64,000 nucleotides of DNA from Malurus cyaneus samueli (lineage: Eukaryota > Chordata > Aves > Passeriformes > Maluridae). Below, piece by piece: positions 50,099 through 60,104 of this stretch. Under the pieces are notes generated by a model, which worked only from the letters and a program-made list of their open reading frames with translations, was not told the origin of the DNA and did no database searches. The position numbers were made by a program, and so were the translations under genes. The stretch is taken from contig CM019216.1 in NCBI GenBank assembly GCA_009741485.1, positions 45,636,550 to 45,700,549 of the forward strand, in the 5' to 3' direction. The stretch's first letter is position 1, and each line of letters begins with the position of its first letter.

Positions 50099-53000
50099 CT
50101 ATGGCACAACAGAGATTAAAAAAAAATTAAATTGGAAACTACCTTTGTTATTCAGCACCAAATCTAAAGAGCAGGGACCATGCTATCTGAAAATCTCCCT
50201 TAGATATTTTAAAGCTTAAGGTAGCAAATATTTGCTAACTCTATCCAAAGAAATAATCCTATTAAATCTGATCACACTGTCAAAGTTGATCATACACATA
50301 AGGCAACTACATGATCAAGCAGTTTACTCATACTGGTTTACTTCTATTGGTACATAGAATGGGAAATCTGCCTAAACCTTGAGAACATCATAACTGAAAA
50401 TGAAAATTAGGATTAAAAAATTTTCCCAAATACCTTGTAAAAATTTTGCCTATATGAGAAACTTTTGTAACTGAAGAAGTTCTGTCTGCTAGCAATTTTC
50501 ATTGGCTTTGCCTAATTTCTTAAAGGAAAAGACCTGGGTACTAAGGCTTGTCAACACAGGGTATATTGTTGGGCAGAAATATTTCTGAATAGCTCTTTAA
50601 GAATAATTTACTATTTGTGAACAATTCCAATGAATTCTAAGTAAGTGATTTTAATGTGGGACAATTTTTTTGCACCTTGTGAAAATGAAGTAGGTTTTAT
50701 TTGGAACAGAGCATCTGCACAGTGATTTGTTCCACAACAAATAATCTAGAATAGCTCTCTAGTTAATTGCTCTTTGGAAAAAAAAAACAAACACCTCACA
50801 CCACAAACCCTCTATTTTGCCACAGATTAGTTAGCATTTCCCACTGCTACCTAATCTATAAAGCTTAATACAGCTAATGAACAAGATGTGTATCAAGTGC
50901 CATGGGCACAATAGCAAAAGTCAATGTAGTCTCTAAATCCAGAAATTGCTACCTACAGCATCACATGGATTACACGTTTTCAGTTGTGGTAATTTCCAGT
51001 TCTCCCATTTTGCAATGTTAAGATTTTATAACAAAAAAAAAAAATTACTTTGAAAAACATCATTCTGCGGCTATATAAAGCTCTCCAAAACTACACAGTG
51101 CTAAAAATAAGGCTGTCCATGCAACCTTTAATACATCCTACTGAAGTTACCACTTGGGGTTTTTTTGACCCATCACTTCATGATAAATCTGTTCCACATA
51201 GAGGCAGCAGTCTGTTGTCATGGAAAAGGTTGCAGCAGAACCTCTCTGCTGTATTTGCTTCAGGTACTGGAAGGTTCATAGGAAATGAGGTAGGGACTCA
51301 TTCTTTTGGTTAGAATGATTAAAAGCAGACAAGGAGAACGAGATTCCATCTCTGATGCTAAGTTCCAGTTCTCGTGATTCAGAAACAGCCAGTCAAGAAA
51401 AAGAAGACAATATATCTTTAAATGGGATCCTGATGTGGTGTGTACATAGAAGGAAATTGCAGACAACAGGAAATGTGCTCGAACACTCTAAGTGCTACTA
51501 GTCTGAACCTGGGGCCCCAACCATCTCTCAGAGGGTCTGCTCTAGTGGACAATTTCTTCTGGACTGTGTGTAATTCAGCTCTGGATCATAGGAGTAGCAC
51601 CATCCCATTACTTCACAAGGACTGCCTGAAGACAGGTCAATTGATAATTCTGAAATACTCAAGTCCACTGGAGATGAATTCTAAAGAAAAATACAGTAAG
51701 AAACTGAGAATATTACCTTTAGAACAGCAGGTAGTAAACAAAATATTGAACAAAACACTGGCAAAAGATAGTTGATCTCCAACTGGGTACTGTCAACCTG
51801 TGACCTAAGGACCCAGTGGAGAAAAAGAGGACTACATGGTTATATAGCCTGAGATATACAGCCATGGGCGACAATAAGGTCTTGCCCTCACTGACCTTTC
51901 AGTCCTTTTCTTGGCCATCACAAAGAGCTTCTTTTAAATACTGTGTGTGTATGTGAAATTCTAAGAGAATTTAAGATATCTCTGAGGTTTCACTCCTGTG
52001 CTGGTGCTCATGTCTGTGAGAAACCTGCCCCTCTGAGATTCTGAGATATCATTTTGAGTAGAGGAAGGAAACCATTTGACAAAACCACTGTAAACTGCAG
52101 AGGATCTAAAACTGAGAGACAGTATTACAGGGAAAGTCATTGGAAAGGTGTAAAATGCCTAGGAATGGGAAGACAAAGTAATAAAGGCATAAAAGGAGAG
52201 ACTGGAAAGAGAATAAAACAAGGATGGAAACATGACTACAAGAAGGAGGAAGACAACATTAACAAGAGAAAATAAGGCAATAAAAAGATCAAGCTGGAGG
52301 GATTGAATATCCTTACAAAGTAGAAAAGATAAATATAAAGGTGAATTAGAGGATGAAACAAATAAAAAACTTCAAAGAACTAGGTTGGTGATGAAAATGT
52401 GATAGTCTTCCTTCCCAAGAGAGCTCCCAAGAAATATCCAAACAGTCACAGGAGAACTGTGAACTTTAATTTTATACTGGCAAGAACATGATTTAATGTA
52501 CAAGTTGCAAAGACAACAGTGTTAAACGTGGAGTTTGCTGAGCCAAAAAGGTGTCAGCCAGTCCTTCAAGAATGATACTGGCACTTCCTCATTTACAGAC
52601 TGACAATTAGGCAGGAAACACAGGATGTATCTGTACAGAATGTTGCGGGTTTTTTTCTAGAGAAGAATTCATTTCTGAAAATAAACTTTTGCATGCTACT
52701 TCTATCTTTTTTTTTTAAATAAAACAAATAAATCACATCCTTCAAAAAGAAAATACCTCAGTAATCATTTACACTTTCTAGGAGAAAAGTAAAATCTGAC
52801 CTTAAACAGCAGATCTCAAATTTGCATTTTCCTAGCAAAAATGAACACGTTTGCTACTTGCTCATAAGAAGCTAAGAGTGAAGCAACGATGGTAAGCATA
52901 CAAAATACTCCCAGGTAATCTTCTGCACTTGTAATTCAGGCAAATTTCTCACTGACTCTTATTAGAAAAAGCTTGTTACACAATGTAGTGGCTTCACCCT

Positions 53001-54678
53001 GGACAGGTCAACCTGCAGCCCTTGAGGGCAGGACTGTATGAAAATGAAAAAGTGACCCACAGTTAAAACAATTTTTTTATATTTACTTGTGCTGATCAGG
53101 TAAAGTCACACAGGGGACAATGCACATTATTATTATTTACATCCATTTCATTTTTTGATGTGTTACCAGACAAAAATGAAAAGAAAATAGCATTTCAGAG
53201 TTCTTATATTCAAAACCACACTGCTTTGAAACCACTGTCCCATCAATTTTCCATCTACTTAATTACAGGTTTAATTACAGTTAATGAAGACTTACGTGGT
53301 ATCTTCTTCAGTTTCAACAGCTTCATATTTTAACTCTGATGCAGTGCTGTCATTGAAAAGCTGAGCTCTTCAAAACAGTGCAAGATGAATTGCAGAAGAC
53401 AGCAAAATAATCTTTTCCTACTTAATAAGGTCAGGCCCTGTAGTGTTTTTGAGATGAATTCCATTTGCAACGTTGTGCAATAGATTATCTGTGGCACAAA
53501 CTGCAATTAGTCTCTCAACACTCACTGAAAGGACAAGAGAGATCACAAGTGCCTACCCGACAGACTTGACTTTGTGCATCTATCCTGAAGAGCTTTGTCT
53601 CCAAAAAAAGGAGCATATCTACTCCTGCAAAGTCTTTCAGGCCCATTGAACTAATGGGTGCTACATAAAACTGTTTTAATTGCAAAATATTCAAATCAAC
53701 CTATACAGAAACATAGGAAATGCCATTTTGGATCAGAGCAGTCAGCTGAATAGCAGAGTACACCATCTCCGACTGAGCCAAACCCAAATATTTCAGATGT
53801 GCTAAAAACCCCATGCATAAAACTTTGGATAATCTGCTTATGGTAATTTTTTTCTACTCTGAAGCATGAAGATTTATTTCTCTCAAAAATATTCTGTCTG
53901 AAGGAATAGTTTCTATATTATTTTCCACACTTCTACTAAAAAACCCTTCTATTGCATTCACATTTCTTTTACTCATTCTAAATGTGCTGCTTTTTCAACA
54001 TCCTAGTAATACTACAGGAAACTAAAATCTAGCTTTCCACATTTTTTCAATGCCTTTTTGCACAGAGATGTTACATAAATCCATCTGATAACTAGAATGC
54101 ATGATTTTCAGTTCAACCAAAGTTTTGGAATTCTAAGGTTTCTAAGAATAAAATTAATCTTCTAAATGTTCGTAGTTTTACTATTACTACCAACATAGCT
54201 AAAAATTATTTAATGGTAAAATAAATTTTAGGTCTTGGCAACTGCTTGAACTTGCTCCAAAATATTATTTGCTTTTCTCATACCTAATTAATGAGTGACT
54301 TCATAACATCATGGAAGAAAAACCCATCAGAGGCTATTAAACACAGTGATATATTCACAATTTCTGCCTCAAAACATCTTTAAAATGTAGATTACCAAAA
54401 GCCAGTAGTGTGCCAAAACTTCACTAAGGCTGCAAAGTATATAGAAAAAAGGTAACAGGCCTTTATCCTAATCCAGATTTTTCAGTATAATCTCTCTTTA
54501 AGGATTTTAACAATCAAGATGGACTAAAAAAGACTTGTCAAGGTTTCTGATTACCTACTTTGCATGAATCTATAAAATCCTTCTCTAAGAGAAGAAGGGA
54601 GCTGGCCCATGTCTACAGGTAAAACTGAATCCTTTGAATGGGGTATGGAAGCATGGAAATGTGTGCAAGAAACCTTAC
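50099..54678 (-). other. Longest contained MCM9 intron
   Basis: A 4.6-kb AT-rich intron. The only assignable element is an old dispersed repeat at about 53,708-53,890. Open frames here, such as 51,050-51,313 and 51,440-51,775 on the plus strand, have no recognisable domain or coding character. Confidence 0.7.
53708..53890 (+). repeat. Ancient amniote dispersed repeat (unnamed here)
   Basis: The start ACATAGGAAATGCCATTTTG and the end CTCTGAAGCATGAAGATTTA, with AACCCCAT and ATAATCTGC between them, match in order a diverged repeat I recall from turtle, crocodile and bird DNA (its consensus has TGCCATACTGGATCAGACC and CCTGAAGCATGAGG). I am sure of the resemblance but not of the library name. Divergence is high, so the insertion is old. 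Confidence 0.6.
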
Positions 54679-54761
54679 CTGCATAGAAGATTCCATCACT
54701 GATACCACAGTTACAGCATCTTCCAAAGTCACAGTATCCCTAAACATCAATCGGGCATGAG
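54679..54761 (-). CDS. MCM9: MCM9 short internal exon, end of AAA+ core
   Basis: This 83-nt exon encodes [20 protein letters not shown] followed by SVMESSMQ, the last helices of the MCM fold. The acceptor is TTTTGATAG and the donor is CAG followed by GTAAGG. The first codon (Ala) is completed from the last base of the previous exon, and the exon ends on a complete Gln codon. It is shorter than 60 codons and is recognised from the protein match and the splice sites together. Confidence 0.95.
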
Positions 54762-55810
54762 CTATCAAAAATAAACAGGGGCAAATGTTACTGAAGTAAA
54801 AAACAATTTTTTGTACTAAAAGGAACAAGGTGTTTTTTCAAATTTCTTCAGACCTCAAACACTGGTGCACGGGCATAATTTAAATATAAATATAATAATT
54901 TTTATTTCAGTGTCAATTTCAACAGAAACTGGAAGGACTAATTTTTCTAGTGAATAATAGGGTATAATTTTCAAATGGCAGTTACAGTGACAGAATAAAG
55001 ATGCTCAAAATCCTACAGTTAAAAAATGTAAAGTGCTGGATATCACAACAAAGATTGTGATATGAAGCATCTCTGTCTATATAGGCACATGTCATCATCA
55101 TAAAGTGAAAAATAAGGTCTAATTTTCAACATAGGTCAGAAAAAAATTATTTCCTCTGGTCTGTGTCACAGATATAGTATTATTTAAAATGCTTTTCTCT
55201 ACAACACCATTATTTTTGTTTCCTTTCCTTTCTTCAATCAGCAAAATAAAACTGATTTTGTAAATAGATATAATGCAAACAATTTATCACATTAAACCAT
55301 TTTCCCAACTGGCCATGGAAATACACTCAGTTCTTACAGTTCTTATACAGCAACAGAAAAACAGGTTAATTAATACTATTTAAAAAATACTTTGAAAGAA
55401 CAAAATCCTACTAAAATCCCCAATCACGTGAACTGATAAGAAGGAAACAAATACTGAATGTGAAAATTACATGTGAATCTCAAAAAGTTAGGAATGACTT
55501 TTACTTAAAGGGAGAATGTCTTTCCCCCAAAATGGAGAACAAATCATAAACATCTAAAGTAGGAGGCACTACACTGCCATTTCTGCTTGCTATACAAAAT
55601 ACAGTACATTCTTTTAAATTCATCCTGAAAATATTTGATATGCCATTTTATAAAATAAAACCATGTTAAGACAGAGACATACTGCTTCCTTTGGGGTTTT
55701 TTCTTATAAATGGAACATGACTTGAACTCGGAATTGGAAGTTTCTGAGTTGTATTGAAAAGTACAGACTTGATCACTAATACTTCAGGAAATAAAAAAAG
55801 TTATATGTTA

Positions 55811-55885
55811 TATAATAATAATAAATAATAAATAATAAATAATAAATAATAATAATATATAAATAATATAATAATATAATAATAG
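55811..55885. repeat. AAT-type microsatellite in MCM9 intron
   Basis: An interrupted run of AATA and AAT units lies in the 1.4-kb intron between the sensor 2 exon and the short exon. It is likely length-variable. Confidence 0.9.
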
Positions 55886-56325
55886 TTATATTATGTTATA
55901 TTCATTTTAGAATATTGCTATTTAAGAAAAAATGCTAATTTCATTTTATATTAATTTCAGAGTAGAATCAAATATTTGACTTAAATGAAACCAAGTAAAT
56001 CATGAGATTGCTTTTCATAAAGAAACACGATTTCTGAGATTTTTCTCTTGAATGTGACTTCTTCCAGTGGTTTTAATATTTATTATAAATATGAGAATGT
56101 CAAAATTAAAAATGGTTTTGATAGTCTAAATATAACACTATTTCTTTACATTCAGAATTTCCAACACCCGGACTCTTTAGATGAGAAGGATAAAATAATA
56201 CAAGAATCACCTATCCCTACCACCATGGAAAAAGTGTTACTCTGCTTACTGGCTATAATTATCCTGTTCTATTCATTTCATAAAGGTTAATTGTTAGCCT
56301 AAAAATAAAAATGCCAGGGCCTTAC

Positions 56326-56529
56326 CTTCTGCAAGCCGTATCAGACTCTCTAACAGGCGGATTGTGGTGCGGGCAGCATTCCTGCAGTCATTCTGACGCT
56401 GCATTTGATAGTAGCGAACAAGGATCAGGTTGCTCTCTTCAGACAATTTTGGCTGTATGCTTTTTATAAGACAGAAGTAGGTTTTCATCCTTTCCATGCT
56501 CCAGAGCTTTTCTGATTCACTCGGGCAAC
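56326..56529 (-). CDS. MCM9: MCM9 internal exon with the sensor 2 region
   Basis: This 204-nt exon encodes about 68 residues, starting [18 protein letters not shown] and ending [20 protein letters not shown]. The second part is the helical lid of the AAA+ core; its conserved arginine in the [10 protein letters not shown] helix is the sensor 2 region of MCM proteins. The acceptor is TTATGCAG and the donor GTAAGGC. The exon begins by completing the Gly codon left by the previous exon and ends with one base of the next Ala codon. It lies 1,036 bases downstream (in transcription) of the sensor 1 exon. Confidence 0.95.
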
Positions 56530-57565
56530 CTGCATAACAACATCCTTGTCAGCAATTCTGTAATAACAGACAGACATCAAGCTTCTTCCTAAGAACTGCT
56601 GTTTAATAGACAGGTGACTATGAAAGACACATACTGTACTTTTGGGGCATTCTGGCTGGTGTGTACACTAGTCCTCCAGGACTTGGTCAAATTCCGATGC
56701 AGAGTTTTACACATCATCCGATCCCTCCCATATCATAATCCACAGTAAAGCTTCCAGTAATTTCTATAGAACTGCTGTCAGCCTCACTGCCCACCAGATG
56801 GTACAGGCAGTGCCAAGTGCTTTGGAACTCCTTAAAATGAAAAACGCTGCATGAGTGTATGAACCTCCCCTGGCTGTTTCACCTACTTTGTTGGAGCCAA
56901 CAGCTACCTGCCATACTCTGAATATTTTTTGTAGGGAAATATTTTGGAAAGGGAAGGAAGCTAGCTGAAGAAGTTTCCTCTAATCACTTCTTCCCTAAAG
57001 GGGATCAAAGCCATCTTCCTTGACGTGGATGGGGGAGGGGCTGGTCAAAATCAAATCACGCTGCCTTCCCTAATTCCAGAGCAGAAAGCTCCACATGGGG
57101 AGCGTTATCATTAATTCTTTGAACCCTGTAGCACGTGCATCTCTGATCTGTCCTGCCTGAATTAAGTTTCCCATTAACAGAAAGTACAATTACAAGGCAT
57201 GTAGGATCTGCAGAATGAACAGTGTAAAGGGATGAGATGGAAACAATCCACTGACTGAGCAGCCTGGGCTGAAATCTCTCCTAAATTAACTCAGAGTGAA
57301 AGTAGGCAGCTCTCAGCTCACCCCTCTTAATGAATTAGTGATCCCAGTCTTACTCCTACTTGAAGAACAACCATACAGCAGAAAATCATCATGGCAAAAA
57401 TGTAATCACTGATTAATTTTAAAGACTCAAGAAAAACATACGAAAAATGTAGGGAAATTAAAAAAACAAAAAAAACCCAAAAAAAACAAAACATCAAAAC
57501 CAGAAACCAACCAAGCAAAAAAAACCCTAACAAAACACCTTATGATTTAAAAAGACTACTCTTAC

Positions 57566-57768
57566 CTTTATTTTGCAAGATGAAGGATGAAATTATGTGG
57601 TCCCATTCCTCATTCTTTGTATCTAACAATACTAAGACCAGGTCAAATCTGCTCAAGAGGGGACTGCCAAGAGCTATGTTGACAGAGACAGATTCATTGG
57701 GGTCATAATGGCCTTTTGGGTTTGTTGCTGCCAGGATAGTTGTCCTCGTGTTAAGTTTGCACACCAAG
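57566..57768 (-). CDS. MCM9: MCM9 internal exon with sensor 1 and arginine finger
   Basis: This 203-nt exon encodes about 68 residues starting at [19 protein letters not shown] and continuing to SSFILQNK. It carries the sensor 1 segment (ATNPKG) and the arginine-finger motif SPLLSRFDL, which reaches into the neighbouring subunit's ATP site in an MCM ring. The acceptor is TTCTCTAG and the donor is GTAAGAG. Split codons at both ends join correctly to the flanking exons (GG|C for Gly, G|GT for Gly). Both catalytic motifs are intact, so there is no sign that this copy is a pseudogene. Confidence 0.96.
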
Positions 57769-58688
57769 CTAGAGAAAAGTATGGTGAACATTATGGTTCA
57801 ATTAAATTGGATTGGGAAAATGATTCCAAAGTGTTTAAAAACTTTTGTAGTTTTATGCTATAAAGAGCACATTTTATTTTGAAAGACCATAAGAGCTAAA
57901 CAATGTACACAATTATTCTGTTAATATTTATTATATGTACAGCATTTTTCAGTCAGATAATAACAACTGATTGTAACAAAGACAGACAGTGATATGGACA
58001 CCAAAAGTCACCAATCAATATTGCTACAAATAATCTCTATAAATAGCTAGATTCTTAAATAGTGAAAGCCAGCCCTAGTTTTCAGAAATAGTATAGAAAC
58101 ACTTTTGAATGCTGGAAAGTAACACTTTAGCTTAATTCACCTTTTAGCAGAGCAAAATAAAACACAAAACAGATGTATGTTTTATTTCTGTGTGTAAACA
58201 CGAATATGAACCCAAGTAAACAGTGATGGCAGCCACATTAACTGAAATAGCCATTTTCCTCTTTTAACCATGATGTCCTAGCATGTGTTTGTAGATGTGG
58301 GGAGAGATTATTTTTACTCCAGTAGTCCAAATGCACTCCTTTTGGGTAAGGCAGAAGCAGAAGCAGTCCAACTTTGGTTTGTCACTGAGCTATTTCTAGT
58401 CAGCTCCTGAGTAACTGCTGCCTGACAAAGTTCTTCTGTAACTGAGAGGAAGGGCCACAGATCTTCCACTAGCTTATACCCAACAGGAAAAAATTAACAA
58501 CGTGCTTAACCTATGTGTGCTAAGTTACTACTCAAAAAATCCTCATTATATGTAGTCTTTTAAAGTGAGCAACTGAGCACAAATGCACAAGTTAGCAAAC
58601 TGTGTTTGGGTCTTTCAAATTCAAGCAACTGCAACAAGGAACTCAGCTGAAGCAAAGGCTGGTAATCACCCAGGTGAGAGCAATGTGA

Positions 58689-58825
58689 CCCTGAGATTAG
58701 CTGCATGGGTAAGAGCATGGTGCTAAAAACACCAAAGTTGTGGGTTCAATCCCCATGGAGGCCATTCACTTAAGAGTTGGACTTGATCCTTGAGGGTTGC
58801 TTTCAAATCAGAATATTCTGTGATT
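58689..58825 (+). mobile_element. tRNA-derived SINE with CR1 tail (TguSINE1-like)
   Basis: The 5' part looks like a decayed tRNA: a TAGCTGCATGGGTAAGAGC stretch in the A-box position, an anticodon-arm region (GGTGCTAAAAACACC) resembling tRNA-Ile, and a clear B box GGTTCAATCCC at 58,743-58,753. It is followed directly by a CR1 3' end (AGTTGGACTTGATCCTTGAG, then an ATTCTGTGATT tail). This head-and-tail combination is the TguSINE1 design described from zebra finch, in which CR1 machinery mobilises a tRNA-like transcript. Confidence 0.85.
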
Positions 58826-59172
58826 ATTAATCCACTGTCTGACAAGGAGGATGGAGATGCTCAGAACAAGGAAAGGACACAATCAGAGAAGGCAAGATGT
58901 GATTGGAGCAAGAGATGAGTGGAAGATGACAAGAAGGAATATGGAATGGGTGATACCTTTTGAGTAACAGAGATTTCAGCCATACCAGATAGGAAATAAT
59001 TTGGGCCTGGACAAGAGCTGCATTTAACTGACAAAATGAGATATGAGCTCAAATATCCAAGTGGTGGGCAGGGGTAGTGGGAGGAATAGCAGCCTTGAGC
59101 ACGCACTACTTTGAAAAAAGAAAGGGAGGAACTTAAAGTAAGCAGATTATGCCACACCCAACATATAAAATT

Positions 59173-59249
59173 CAGCAGCCTGGAAATCTCTTGGAAAATG
59201 CAGCAGCCTGGAAATCTCTTGGAAAATGCAGCAGCCTGGAAATCCCTTG
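59173..59249. repeat. 28-bp tandem repeat, 2.7 copies
   Basis: The unit CAGCAGCCTGGAAATCTCTT plus GGAAAATG repeats at 59,173, 59,201 and 59,229; the first two copies are identical and the third is partial with one change. It abuts the CR1 element on its right. Confidence 0.92.
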
Positions 59250-59548
59250 GTGTGCTTTGGTTGCCAAGCAGTATGACTGGATTTGACAGGACAAGACGAC
59301 TCCTCAAACTGTGCAGGAGATGCTCAGACTGGACATCAGGTAGAATTTCTTCATTGAAAGGGCAGTCAGGCATTGGAATGGGCTGCCCAGGGAGGTGGTG
59401 GAGTCACCATCCCTGGAGATGTTCAAGGTATGACTGGACATGGCACTTAGTGCCATGGTCTAGTTGACAAGGTGGTGATTGGTCATAGGCAGGATTTGAT
59501 GAGCTTCAAGGTCTTTTCCAAACTTAATGATTCTGTGATTCTGTAATT
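59250..59548 (+). mobile_element. CR1 LINE 3' fragment, plus strand
   Basis: It contains the typical CR1 end of the reverse-transcriptase frame (tracts resembling GRISSLKGQSGIGMGCPGRW in a shifted frame, which correspond to the usual FF..AV.HWN.LPREVV segment) and the 3' UTR, ending in ATTCTGTGATTCTGTAATTC. It is 5'-truncated, as most CR1 copies are. Inserted on the strand opposite to MCM9. Confidence 0.9.
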
Positions 59549-59929
59549 CCGGAAAAATGAAGTCCCATTTTCTGAGTTGCAACAAAAAAAGTCACAAAGC
59601 TCCTCCTTTCACATATGATTACTATGACCACTTGCAGCAAAGGACAGAAAAGCAATGCCAAGTCTTTTTAGGAAAGTGCCCTGGCCTACAGCAGCAGACT
59701 GAAAACCCAGCAGTGAAGAGGGTATATATTCATTCTAATTGCTTTCAGCCTCTGGTCCAGTGCACTGCCCTTTGAAATACCAACTAATCTAGTTTAGAAA
59801 TACTGCTGAGAGAAAAACTATCATGTACAATGAAGAAAACAGGTATTTTTAATCAGCATCCCTCCAAAATGTAAATACAAGAGAAAAAATCCCATGTTGT
59901 TTTCCCACTTAAGTTAGCATGACACTTAC

Positions 59930-60104
59930 CCTGCCTTTGCAACACTGATGGTTTGTTGCTCCATTGCCTCATGGATGCTGGTTCTGTCATGTTCTTTGAT
60001 ACTATTGAACTCATCAATGCAACAAAGGCCTCCATCTGCAAACACCAGCGCTCCAGCTTCCAAATTCCACTCCCCAAATTCCTTCACAGCAGTCACCGTC
60101 AAAC
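59930..60104 (-). CDS. MCM9: MCM9 internal exon encoding Walker B (first of six in window)
   Basis: This 175-nt exon encodes about 58 residues of the MCM AAA+ core, beginning GLTVTAVK and ending SVAKAG. It contains the Walker B segment LCCIDEF, whose acidic pair coordinates Mg2+ and activates water for ATP hydrolysis, and the following helix [14 protein letters not shown], which is typical of MCM9. The acceptor is CAG before 60,104 and the donor is GTAAGTG at 59,929. The exon starts with two bases of a split codon and ends with two. The preceding exon should carry the Walker A loop (GDPGTGKS in the family). I searched the minus strand from here to 64,000 and did not see it, so it is probably beyond the window. 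MCM9 pairs with MCM8 as a helicase in homologous recombination and interstrand crosslink repair in the nucleus. The identification rests on near-continuous agreement with the vertebrate family. Confidence 0.96.

Larger units (their letters stand above)
57769..59929 (-). other. MCM9 intron carrying a SINE, a short tandem repeat and a CR1
   Basis: A 2.2-kb intron between the Walker B and sensor 1 exons. It contains the tRNA-derived SINE (about 58,689-58,825), three copies of a 28-bp unit (59,173-59,249) and a plus-strand CR1 3' end (about 59,250-59,548). The rest is unique AT-rich sequence. Confidence 0.8.

Noticed and set aside
56048..56290. 80-codon plus-strand frame ending in a hydrophobic stretch (MEKVLLCLLAIIILFYSF)
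   Set aside because: It looked briefly like a small membrane protein such as phospholamban, but the sequence does not match, it lies antisense in an MCM9 intron, and the upstream part is AT-rich filler.
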